NCBI GenBank assembly: GCA_963580455.1
Contig: OY756958.1
Span: 26,858,501-26,922,500 of the forward strand
Length of the DNA: 64,000 bases
Reading direction: 5' to 3'
DNA from: Euonymus europaeus
Lineage: Eukaryota; Streptophyta; Magnoliopsida; Celastrales; Celastraceae
The translations under genes were made by a program, and so were the position numbers. Shown in pieces: positions 50,612 through 61,268 of the stretch. The notes beneath the pieces were generated by a model. The model made no database searches and had not been told where the DNA came from. It saw only the letters and a program-made list of their open reading frames with translations. Position 1 is the stretch's first letter. Each line of letters opens with the position of its first letter.

Positions 50612-53600
50612 ATGGCTCATCTCGTCGTCTCTCAGGTTATTCCCGATCGCTGATTAACTCTCTGTTTGGTTTCTGAGGAAAAAAATCAAATTTATTATTG
50701 GAAACCTCAATTGTTGCGATTTATTTGTTCTGTCGCATTATCCAACAGGAACCCAGCGATGAATTTAACGCTCAGCCCATTTTTTATTTAAAGATCTATT
50801 TTTTGACATTCTTTTGTTGGGCAGGCTTCTATGGCTGTTCCTATTGGGAGTGATTCGTCTTCCCTAAGAAGATCCGTTTTAAAGGTAACTTGTTAGTTAT
50901 GGTCTCAAACCACTGTTTTGGATTGTGTTTTGCAAGTGTTTTGCCCGCTCTTCATTTTAAGCAATATTTATTGGAGCTTTTGCTCCATGAATGATAAATT
51001 AGGATTTAGGACCTCCATATATATAACGAGTTATGAGACTCAGCAAGAGTTGCTAATGTCTCTGCTTGTGCTACCCATTATCTTACTGATTTTGCTTCCT
51101 AGAGGAATGACGTGGATCTATGCTTTGAAGGGGCCACCAAAAGATTTAATGGGTCTGATGCTAATCTGTCTGACGCTATTAGCTGTTTTTCGTTGTGAAA
51201 GGTTTTGTGTGCCATTGGTTTCAACTATTTTGGTTTGCGTTTTGTGATGAGGTCTTGGACTAGCTGGTTTTTTATGCTTTAAAATTTATGATAATCTAGA
51301 TTGAAATTTATTGGTTCATACACATAGTATGGACCGTAATTTCTATTTAGTAGTTAATCTTCTATGACAGTCCTTGCAGTTTTACGTAAGCAGGTACCTC
51401 TTCATGCCTTTGCTTAAAGAACCTTTGACCCTCCAATCCTCCTTGTTTGCCTCTTCTATGTATGTTTGCGTTGGGAATTTGGAGAGGTGAAAGCGTTTTG
51501 TTGGTGTTATTTTCGTATGAGACTATACGGAGGAAATTAAGTGAATGTTTCAACCCAGGCTATATATTTATACATCGATAGACGCAACAGTTGAATAGCA
51601 CAAAAATTATTCAGCTTGTTGTAGCTTTTAATCCATCATGGCCATCAAGTTTTTCTCCCAAATATTTTCTTGTACATCACATGAATCCAGTCAGATAAGT
51701 AGGTTCTCTTTCCATTCAATATAGTTTGGTTCCTGCCCTCTCCATAACTCTAATTGTGCCCCTATCATTCTTATTCATCCATTGCCTTTTCTTCTCTCTT
51801 TACTTGTTAGGATTTATGATGTAGGTTTTGCCTACCTATGCCAACTCTCTTCTATTCCTTTGTCCTCGCTTGTGAACTGCTTAGGTAGTAGATGGAGTTG
51901 TTGTAGCTGACAATTCAATCTGTTGTAAAAATAAATGATCCCGTATTTCCTTCCTTACTCTCATCTTCATAGCTTTGTGCTGCTTTTGGTAACAATCTTT
52001 GTTCATTCAAGTTGTTACATTCAGAATCATGCCAGTGAAATTTGGTCGGTGCATTTGCATTGTCATTTGATCTTCCTTATATGCTTGCATGTGTTACTTG
52101 TGTTCTGAAAACTGTTGCTATTAATTTTGTTGCAGACATATAGTTTAACCTTCACAGACAGGTCATGGGCGCCGGCTTTAACTTTGGAGATGAAACTAAG
52201 GAGTGCTTCCTTAAAAAATCTGCATGTAGTTTGCATGTCAGTTCAACAAGCCAGCGGATCTAAGGTTTTGCTCTCACCTTTACAACTGGAAGATGCAAAA
52301 GAGCCCCCTTTGAACACATACAAGCCCAAGGAACCTTACACTGCGACCATTGTTTCTGTTGAGAGACTTGTAGGGCCAAAAGCTCCTGGAGAGACTTGCC
52401 ACATTGTGATTGATCATGGTGGGAATGTTCCTTACTGGGAAGGACAAAGTTATGGTGTAATTCCTCCTGTAAGTCATCATTTGCCTTGCGATTCACTTTT
52501 TCTATTTTGCTGTGTTCTTAATTTCTACTTCCTTTTCATTTACGAGGCTTATTTGCGACCCTGTCTGTCATTTACTTTACTGGAGTAGTGTGTTGCTGAA
52601 TGTAAGCATGATTGCGATTGAGTTCATCGTAGTCTAATTGGTGTATTGGTGCCCAACCCCATCATACAAGTCCTCCAATGGCTAGTCTGTTATTGGTATT
52701 TTTGGTGTTTTCTTGAAATTTTATGTGCTATTGATAATTAAATTCTGCTGAATTCTCAAAAGGAGTTCTCCAATCAAATTCCACTTGTATCGCAGGGTGA
52801 AAACCCTAAAAAGCCAGGGGCTCCACAGAACGTGCGTCTTTACTCAATTGCGTCAACCAGATATGGAGACAATTTTGATGGCAAGACTGCTAGTTTTTGT
52901 GTTCGTCGTGCTGTCTACTATGACACTGAGACTGGAAAAGAGGATCCCTCGAAGAATGGTATATGCAGCAATTTCCTTTGCAACTCGAAGCCTGGAGATA
53001 AAGTTAAGATCACAGGTATAGTCCTACTGATTTGTTAGAATATCCATCCTTTTTTTTTTTTTTTTTTGGCTTTCCTCAAGTTATGTTTCAGTACAACAGA
53101 CCAATGTATTAAATCAGTTGATACTTGCCGGAATATTGTCATGTTTGCATCATGTAGATTCATCACCATATTTGCAAGGACATTATTGAATTGGTAATTG
53201 CTTAACGGAAGACATTTTATAAGTATCTTATCAGCACACAAATTTATAACTCCCTGGGAATATCCTGAACAACAAGATGTGGAAGTTCATATAATTTGGC
53301 TAGTGTGACAGGCTTATATTTGGTATTGATTGTTGAAATTCTCACCTGTAAAATCCTTAAGGCAATTACAATTATAGTTTGGTTGGTAGAATGTGAAACC
53401 TGCTAAATTTTCTAATTGCAAGGTCAGGCAGAGGTAGTCAATTATTCCCTGTTAGTTCTAATTGCATGCTAGGAAACTGCAACCTTTGAAGATTATGATG
53501 AAAGGAAAAATGAACAATCTATGAAAGCTTATTTCTTGAATATGATGAAAGGAGGAATGAAAATTGAACAACCTTCGAACGTTTATTTATTGAATATTCG

Positions 53601-54663
53601 TTGTTCTATTATCCAATTCTTTATCATTATCTCTGTATTATCTGGTTGGAAGAATGGAAGGTCAAGTTTTAAGTACTTGCTACAAAAGTAAACTTTGACT
53701 TTGATGAATAGAGGAGAATGAGAACTGAATATTCTCCAGAAGAATTTTTCTGCAATGTTCATTGTTCTCTCGTCCAATTCATTACCAATTTGTCCTTTTC
53801 TCCGCATGAAAGGTTAATTATTGGCTCCATGAGTTATTCAATTCGAAGCCCTCCAATATTACTATAAAACAAGCTTTCTTGCACTCTGGAAAACTGAAAT
53901 TTCTTTTTGGGGAGGGGGTTGCCGTCATTGATAAACAAGGTTACTTGTTACTGTTATGGCTACAAGGTGTTTTGGCCTTTACTCGCTTCTTTGTTATGAT
54001 ATTTTATATTGGTTCGAACTGTTGGTTAGCATTATTATTATGCTATTTTATTTAGTTGGGCTGTTCAAATAGTTATTGTTAGGCATCTGTAAGTTGTAGA
54101 CTTGGCATTCTGATTCTTTGTCAGGTAGGGGTTTTGCTGTTTAACTAAACTTTTCATTGGCAGGACCCTCTGGAAAGATAATGCTTCTACCTGAAGATGA
54201 CCCAAAAGCCACACACATAATGATTGCTACTGGCACGGGCGTTGCTCCTTATAGAGGCTATCTCCGACGAATGTTCATGGAGTCTGTACCTAAATTCAAC
54301 TTCGGTGGCCTTGCCTGGCTTTTCCTTGGGGTAGCCAATACCGACAGTCTTCTCTACGACGATGAGTTTACCCAATATCTTAGGGACTATCCGGGTCACT
54401 TCCGATATGACAGAGCACTCAGTAGAGAACAAAAGAACAAGACTGGGGGCAAGATGTACGTTCAAGACAAAATCGAGGAATACAGTGATGAAATCTTCAG
54501 ACTTTTGGACAATGGGGCTCATATATATTTCTGCGGGCTTAAGGGTATGATGCCTGGAATCCAAGATACATTGAAGAGAGTTGCAGAAGAGCGAGGAGAG
54601 AGCTGGGAACAGAAGCTTTCACAACTGAAAAGGAACAAGCAATGGCATGTGGAAGTCTATTGA
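50612..54663 (+). CDS. RFNR: Ferredoxin-NADP reductase, root-type, plastid
   Basis: Root-type FNR works in non-green plastids, passing electrons from NADPH to ferredoxin for nitrite reduction and other assimilation. Five exons (50612-50635, 50825-50884, 52136-52468, 52796-53015, 54164-54663) give 378 residues, the usual precursor length. The first 60 or so residues ([16 protein letters not shown]...) are rich in Ser and basic residues and poor in acids, as in a plastid transit peptide. The FAD site has RLYSIAST (153-160) and CVRRAVY. The NADP site has [14 protein letters not shown] (236-249) and [13 protein letters not shown]. The terminal Tyr378 (WHVEVY) stacks on the flavin in known structures. 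KPKEPYTA near the start of the mature part and the [14 protein letters not shown] block favour the root form over the leaf form. Confidence 0.95.
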
Positions 54664-55209
54664 TTCTGCAATACTAATAACCTTCTTTGGTGCCATCCCC
54701 AATTAGTGCTTGTTCTTCGGTTAGTTTTACTTAAAGAACTCGATTAAATCATGCCATTGCATTTGTGGTGGATGAGTTTCTTAATATATCAGAACTGTAC
54801 TTCCATTCAATTGCTTTGTATTTCCAATTTCCACTGTCACATGGGCTTGGGCCTCAAGAAATAAGAAATCAATTGGAGAGGTAATATTCTGCACTTGTGA
54901 TTCATAGGTGTAACAACATATATTGATATATAGGACCTCTCAGGTGTGTACGTCCGTAACTTTTGAAAAGTTAAAACAAGTGGAGTCTACCGGTTTAGGC
55001 CCACTTGTTCGTCAGCACGTGAGAAGTCCGCACAATATATATGTATTGCATTTAAGCTTGCTTCGACTTTGAGTTGATATCCTTTAATTCAGTTTAAATA
55101 AATCTGGTTTAACATTTTCTTTTGTGATTATTAATTTTGATGGCATGAATGTGAATCTTTAACGGATAGTCAGGTTGGTTTGTCTGTAGTGCTTCATTTG
55201 TTAAAGGCC
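54664..55209. other. Root FNR 3' UTR and short intergenic gap
   Basis: The FNR 3' UTR probably fills the first 150-200 bp. The remainder is AT-rich with a CACGTG word at 55017, and I see no gene in it. Confidence 0.5.
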
Positions 55210-57176
55210 ATGAAGTTGTGTGTATTTTTAGTCATACCCTATATCACATCTGCTACATCAAGAAGCAGTACTTCTTCTCAATGGATTCATAATCACTTGA
55301 AACGCTTGAACAAGCCTCCCCTAAAATCCATCAAGGTTTGTTAGCTGTTATCGTTGGATTCAAATTTCCTCTTTGATTCTGTATTGTACATGCGCGATTG
55401 AAACAGAGCCCAGATGGAGATATAATTGATTGCGTTGATATTTACAACCAACCAGCTTTGGATCATCCTTCTCTCAGAAACCATACAATTCAAGTCAGTA
55501 CCTTTTCTTTCTCCATTTTATACTGAGTTAAAGGAATGCCAAACCAATGATAATATGAATACGTAAAAGGTAAACAACTCCCGTACACAAGACGAGACGT
55601 CTAGTTAGATTGCATGATTGCAATGTGTTCGTCTGTAATATGAATATGTATTAATTACTTCTTTTTTTACTAATCTCTTGGTAGATGAGACCAAGTGTTT
55701 ATCCGGAGGGGGCTGTTGGTGAGGCGGAGTCCGAGAAAGGATCAAAGCCGTTTACACAGTTGTGGCAGCTGAATGGAAGATGTCCGCAAGGAACTGTTCC
55801 CATCAGAAGAATTTCAAAAGAAGACATATTAAGAGTAGCAGCAGCAAGCTCTATCGAAAGATTTGGGATAAAGAAACCAAACACAATTCCGCGAACCAAT
55901 CCGTCATATTTTGGTGCCAATCCTAATGCATCTCACGAGGTACCTGATTAATCACCTGCGTCTCGCTTACTGGAAATAAAAAACTGCTGGTTTGATGGAT
56001 TTTTTTCCATTGCATACTTGACGTTTAACTTGTTTTTGTTTGTCTGGGATTTTCAGTATGCAATTGCTTTTGTCGCGGGAAAAGGGCAGAAGTATTGTGG
56101 TGCGAAGGCAGTTATCAACGCATGGAAACCCGTAACCCAAGAACCCGGCGAGTTGAGCAGCGCTCAAATATGGTTGTTGGGAGGTCCATTTGAAACTGGA
56201 AAACTCAACAGTATTGAAGCTGGGTGGCAGGTATTATACTTGTTACTATCATGCTATCATCAATACTATGTTTTCTTTCTTACTTAATTTTCCATGTAAA
56301 CAAACAGGTCTGGCTATTTGGAGATAGCAATACACACTTGTTCATCTATGGACTGTAAGAAATGTTTTTAGTTTTTATATTGTCCAATTAATAACTTCTG
56401 TTTCTAATTCAAAATGAACTTACAACAGAGCGATGGATATCAATCCCATGGTTGCTACAATCTGAAGTGCCCAGGCTTTGTCCAAGCGAATCATGAAATG
56501 GCCATTGGCGCACAAATCGCTTCAGTTTCAGAGTATGGCAGTCCCTCATTTGATATCTCCGTAACCATATGGAAGGTACACATCTTACTGGTTTACGAAA
56601 ACTTGTCCTCGCTTTTTTTATTTATTTTTCTGGGAAACGTTTTATTTATTTATTTTCAAGCCATTTTCAAGAGATAATGTTTCCCGTGTTTTCTAAAGTG
56701 GACAACCAAAATGTTTTTGGAGTTGTTTTCTATTTTTCGAAAAATGAAGACAGAAAATTCTGGGAAAACTCTAATGGTACGAGACCACGTACAGGACCAA
56801 AAGCAGTGCATCTGGTGATTACAATTCGGGGACAATACGCTGCTAGAATACTGGCCAGACTGTTCACTTATTTGGCTCACAGTGCTACTGCGGTCGAGTG
56901 GGGAGGAGAGATTGTAAACCTAAAATCAGGCGGACAGCACAGCACACCACTACATAAATGGGTAGCGGTCATTTCCCTGGAGAAGGCTTTCACAAGCTGG
57001 TTTCTTTAGGAGTATTAAATAAATTGATAGCTCCAACTTTCTTAGGGATCCTCAAGGGCTCACCACTTTCTTCCAACAATCCACAAACTGCTACGATATC
57101 AAGAATTACACTGGCGGCGCCTGGGATTACTACTTTTACTATGGCGGACCTGGTAGAAATCATAATTATCCATGAT
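55210..57176 (+). pseudogene. Neprosin-domain (DUF239/DUF4409) pseudogene
   Basis: Neprosin-family proteins are secreted plant glutamic peptidases with an N-terminal activation domain. The first six exons look intact: 55210-55335, 55407-55493, 55685-55939, 56057-56230, 56308-56354 and 56431-56575. They encode a signal-like start (MKLCVFLVIPY), the activation domain ([32 protein letters not shown]) and the start of the peptidase domain (GYQSHGCYNLKCPGFVQ). Exon 6 needs an acceptor at ACAGAG to stay in frame. The last exon from about 56795 is broken: a TGA at 56816 where Trp is expected, a lost base near 56859 before LFTYLAHSATAVEWGGE, a shift near 56950 before MGSGHFPGEGFHK, a lost base near 56997, and a TAA at 57020. 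The typical end (NCYDIKNY, YYFYYGGPGRN) is still readable in another frame. Several independent lesions make a sequencing error unlikely. Confidence 0.85.
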
Positions 57177-57545
57177 TCCTGGTGATTAAGCTGGGTTTTA
57201 CTTGGACACCTTCTATTATTTTCTTCTTAATGACACCTTCATCAACTTGAATTCAAAATCATATGAAAGAAATAAGTAGTCAATCGGAGAAGTAAGATTT
57301 AGGTAGCTTTTCCTTTTCAATGGCTTGTAGGTGTTCAAGCATTTGATGAATGAAGAAATTTTATTATTTGATCGATAACACAAACACAACACATGCACTA
57401 CATAGCTTTATTTTCCGGGTAATCCAATCAGACATCATCAGATTACTTTACATTCCTTAAGCCATTTCTTTCAGCTAACCCTGCACAAGAATACAGCACA
57501 ACTGCTTCAGTTACTGTTACAGAGAGAGAATGAAAACTTAGGAAA

Positions 57546-57905
57546 TTAACAAACAGAAGATGCAGCAGAGTTGTGCAAGCACTTGGAACAATTCACGGTG
57601 GGCGAAACTGGGACGGCCAAATTGATAGCGCATTTCGCAGGAAGTGCCTGAGCTAATTGGGTGTTCAGGTTTATATTCTTTGCAGCTGCTTTGATGCAGT
57701 TACAAGCAGTCTGTCGATCAGCAGTCGTTGCTGCTGATGCAATAGCTGAGGCTCCAGCACAACAATCCGCTGGTGGTTTCCCTGAGCCGCCCACGAGGTA
57801 GTTCACGCAAGGTTGTAGGTCCTTGAGTATATCACTGCATGAGATTGCAGCCTCAGATGCCGGGGTAAGCACAATGAGAAGCAACAGAGCAGCCAAGGCT
57901 GGCAT
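57546..57905 (-). CDS. Non-specific lipid-transfer protein, type I-like, with extended C-terminus
   Basis: nsLTPs are small secreted helical proteins that carry lipids in the cell wall space. A single exon encodes 119 residues. A hydrophobic signal peptide (MPALAALLLLIVLTPASEA) is followed by the eight-cysteine pattern C-x9-C-x14-CC-x18-CxC-x21-C-x13-C, with C1 at residue 23. Type I normally has x19 after CC, so this member is one residue shorter there. The TTADRQTACNC block is typical. After the eighth Cys the protein goes on SKCLHNSAASSVC, adding two cysteines, where most type I members stop a few residues after C8 or have an intron. The start is the first Met; no alternative is better. It is convergent with the neprosin pseudogene and downstream of HEXO2 on the same strand. 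Confidence 0.9.
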   Translation of the reverse strand: MPALAALLLLIVLTPASEAAISCSDILKDLQPCVNYLVGGSGKPPADCCAGASAIASAATTADRQTACNCIKAAAKNINLNTQLAQALPAKCAINLAVPVSPTVNCSKCLHNSAASSVC

Positions 57906-58196
57906 TGCAAAACTTGAGGAATTCGTGATAAAGAAACAGATAGATGAGGTTAGCTATGCTATGATTGTGCCTGATATGTTTATGAATTTATATTTGAGTT
58001 TTTAGGGAAACTGACAACTATAAGAAAGTTCAGACAATTCTGATTATGTTGTGGTGGTTTGATTGAGTGCAAGAAAAATCAAAATCAATGGTTTCCCCAA
58101 GTTCAATGATATTGATAAACAAGCTAACCGCGACCGAAACAATGTAGAGAAAATACAAGAAAAGAAAAGAAAGTACATATCAATTATTTTTAATAT

Positions 58197-61100
58197 TTAG
58201 CACGTAAAAGCATATTCCTGGACAATCGGTTGAACTGTGTTACACATGCCGGGATTTTTTACACACCAAAGTGGTTGAATTGGTTCAGCCATAATCCCTC
58301 TGCTGACCATTCTGTGCCTCCACTCGTTTAACCGATCAGTGGCCTCTGCATACCTCTTCTTACCTGTTTGATCTCGATTCCCTGACCACAAAGTCTCTGC
58401 CATTGCTGAAGTCCTAGGCCAAATCCTAGCATCCAAAACTGTTGGGTCTGCCTGTTCTGACCACAAGGCAACCTCCCCACCTAGCACCAATTTGGCCGCC
58501 TCCTCACTCAAGCCATATGTTATGTCATAGTTATATATGGTTTGCCATGTTTTGAAGGGTCCACACCATGATCCACCATTTCCCGTGCCACCGCCTGTTG
58601 GTGACTGATCATATTCACTGTCGTTCCCAAGAAACCCACCATGGCCACAATCCAAGTAGTAGAAATCAGCAGATGACACAATAGCCCGGAAACCGGCATC
58701 AACAATCCGTTTTGTGTTATCTGGCCCATTATTCCATGTTTGTAAGATGGTCCTTTCATGGGGAAGAATCGAAGCATTCACCTTGATATTGGCATCTAGT
58801 AAAACGTCTTCCCAGTAAACAACAGTGCGATTCAAGGACAAGATGTAAGGTAAAGTGGAGTTGACAAACATCTCAAGAAGCTCATTTAGCGTTCCATTCC
58901 TAGATAAGAAGGTCTGAATGGTTGGATCAGTTTTCCAACAACCAGGAATAATCTCATCCGCTCCACCATGGTAGAATGGCTCTGGGAATAGGCTGACCAC
59001 ATCACGAATGACATTTTTGAGAACTTGGTAGGTCTTGGGGTTCAAAGGGTTCAGGTGCCCAGTTCCGGGCTCGGATGCAAGCCGGTTAGCCCAGTCGCTC
59101 CCAGCCGGCCACCAGAACATGTTTGCACATGTCACTATTTCTGGGTATGCCTCAGCCCAAGATCCTGTATGGCCTGCAACCAACCAGAAATCAAACTATC
59201 ATTGTCTAATCATCGATATTCGAGTCATTATCCCAAAAGTTTGAGGTCGGCTACATGATTTATGAGAATATCAACAGGAATCTATTACGTGTATTCGTTC
59301 CTACCATTCATATCTATTTAGGGTCATACTTTTATCAACTCCTGAATACTTCAAACCATATTTTTTTATATCTTCCACTTCGCTTCCTACTCTATCCAAA
59401 ACAATTATCTTCGCTTCCTATTCTCTCAATTCTCCTTATCGCCACACCACTATCGTTACATTGTATATGCCCATACTATTTTATCATTTCTATTTATGAT
59501 CATAATATCATCAACTTCTATTAAATCTATATCTTTCCTCACTACTTCAAACTATATCTTTTAGATTTCAATTTCGCTTCCTACTCTGTCATATACAAAT
59601 TATCTTTCGCTTCATACCCTTATCCTATACAAATTCTCTCGATTATCCCTATCGCCACATCACGATCTCCAAGTTGTATATGTTCATATCATTCTAAACG
59701 GTTTTCTCACAATCTATCTTCAATTGGTGCCACTCACACCTCATATTTAATAATCTCATTTCTTAGCTTATCTTCTTTCATGTGGTCACACATTTCTGCT
59801 ATATGTATTTACTTGGACATGTTGTCTCCTAATAGTCTAAGACTCCGAAGCATACACCATCTCAATTGCCTGCTCGTATTAAACTTGTTTTCATATATTT
59901 TATTTTAGTCCTACTTAAAATCCCTAGCCTCCACAGCTCGAGCTTTGAATTAACTTTCAATACTGTCTCAACCAATAGAACCATATCATACACAAACAAC
60001 ATACACCAAACTATCTCACATTGGATATGTCATGGGAGTCATCTATCACTATAACAAATAGGATGAACTCATAAATACCATAATTGAATGAAGCTACTTA
60101 CAATATAAGGGCTCCAACAAACTCATCTAACATTCTAAAATTGGAATTCGATAGTCCCCTAACAATCAAATAGGCTAAATAGGGTTCATCATGCATCCGG
60201 CATATAAGGAACAATTTTAAATAATCATCCCAAAATATTTCAGGTATTGAATTGAATTGCTTATTCAACGGTGGGTCTTTCAAAGATTTTGCATTGACAA
60301 AATTACCATGAAGACGGAAATGTGATTTTTGTTGGTTTTATCACCCAAAACTTTTTTGTTAGATTTGAATTGATTTCAAACTTAGAAATTATCGCAGTCT
60401 CGTGAATTAAAGCATCAAGTTTGGTTTTAACTAAGATTAACGAACTCACCTGGAGAATCGATTTCCGGCAGAACCCTAACACCATGCTCCAGACCAAATT
60501 GAACGATTTTTTTCACATCATCCGGCGAGTACTGCATTTTTGGCCCATACGAACCTTTCGCGGCCAGGTTTGGCTCCGATGGAACCACCAATGGAAACGA
60601 GTGAGAGTCCGTGATGTGCCAATGAAACACATTCAATTTATTAGCACTCATAGCCCCAATAGTCCTTAGTATGTCCTCAACTCCATAGTAATTCCTTGAA
60701 GTGTCAAGCAGTATCCCTCTGTGTCCAAACAGAGACGAGTCCGTCACATAAAGCCCTAACGGCACTAATGAGGGGTTTCCCCACACGAGTTGAGAGAAAG
60801 TCTCCAGCCCTCTCATGGCGCCCCAGGCGGTCTCCGCCGTGAGAGTGGCAGTGGAATCGTTGGAGGGGATGCTGAGGGTGTACGACTCCAAAACACCGTG
60901 GTGGAGCGGGTAAACAAGATCGGCGACATTGATTGTGAGGGTCTCCAGATAAGGGATTGAATTGGATACGTTGACGGAGGGAGTGATGATCGGGCGGTAG
61001 TGCTCAGTAAGGATGAGTTGCCGATAGCGAATAACGGCGGCGGAGAGGTACGTGTGAGGAGGGGACGAGATTGTGAAGTTCGGGGAGATAATAGTGGCTT

Positions 61101-61212
61101 CCGGTTTGGGCCAAGACAATGATCTGGGCTTTGGCCAAACATTGACGCCAAGTTGTGCCTGAACGGACAGCAACGGAGAGACCAAGAGAGAGATTAGGAG
61201 GATTATGGTCAT
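58197..61212 (-). CDS. HEXO2: Beta-hexosaminidase, glycoside hydrolase family 20, HEXO2-like
   Basis: GH20 hexosaminidases remove terminal GlcNAc or GalNAc from N-glycans and chitin-type oligomers by substrate-assisted catalysis. Two exons (61212-60450 and 59173-58197) give 579 residues, matching the length I recall for Arabidopsis HEXO2; HEXO1 and HEXO3 genes have many exons. A signal peptide ([19 protein letters not shown]) is followed by the GH20 N-terminal domain and the barrel. Family blocks are [39 protein letters not shown] and the catalytic pair in [13 protein letters not shown] (Asp327-Glu328). WSEQAD and [15 protein letters not shown] close the active site. Several N-glycosylation sequons are present. 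The intron falls inside the SPGH motif and carries LINE debris. Arabidopsis HEXO2 is reported at the plasma membrane with little measured activity. Confidence 0.95.
59222..60015 (-). mobile_element. RTE-type LINE fragment in the HEXO2 intron
   Basis: Read on the minus strand with frameshifts, 60015-59900 gives [10 protein letters not shown] and VNSKLELWR, followed by SRTKIKYM. Then 59775-59690 gives [10 protein letters not shown] and VAPIEDRL, and the copy ends ADLKLLG near 59230. These follow the order of the RTE-clade reverse transcriptase (FADDIVLV, LELWR, SRSKTEYM, RNEDIR, VAPIEEKL). Stop codons throughout show it is dead. It fills most of the HEXO2 intron in the host sense and is related to 33205-33545. 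Confidence 0.8.
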
Positions 61213-61257
61213 CTTCTTCGTGCTCTGTTCGAGAACTCCCGAAGCGGAGGATCCAAC

Positions 61258-61268
61258 CAGTATATAGA
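61258..61268 (-). promoter_or_regulatory. Probable TATA box of HEXO2
   Basis: On the minus strand CTATCTATATACTGG lies about 50 bp upstream of the ATG at 61212. That spacing would give a very short 5' UTR of roughly 20 bases. It is the only TATA-like word well placed for this gene. Confidence 0.4.
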
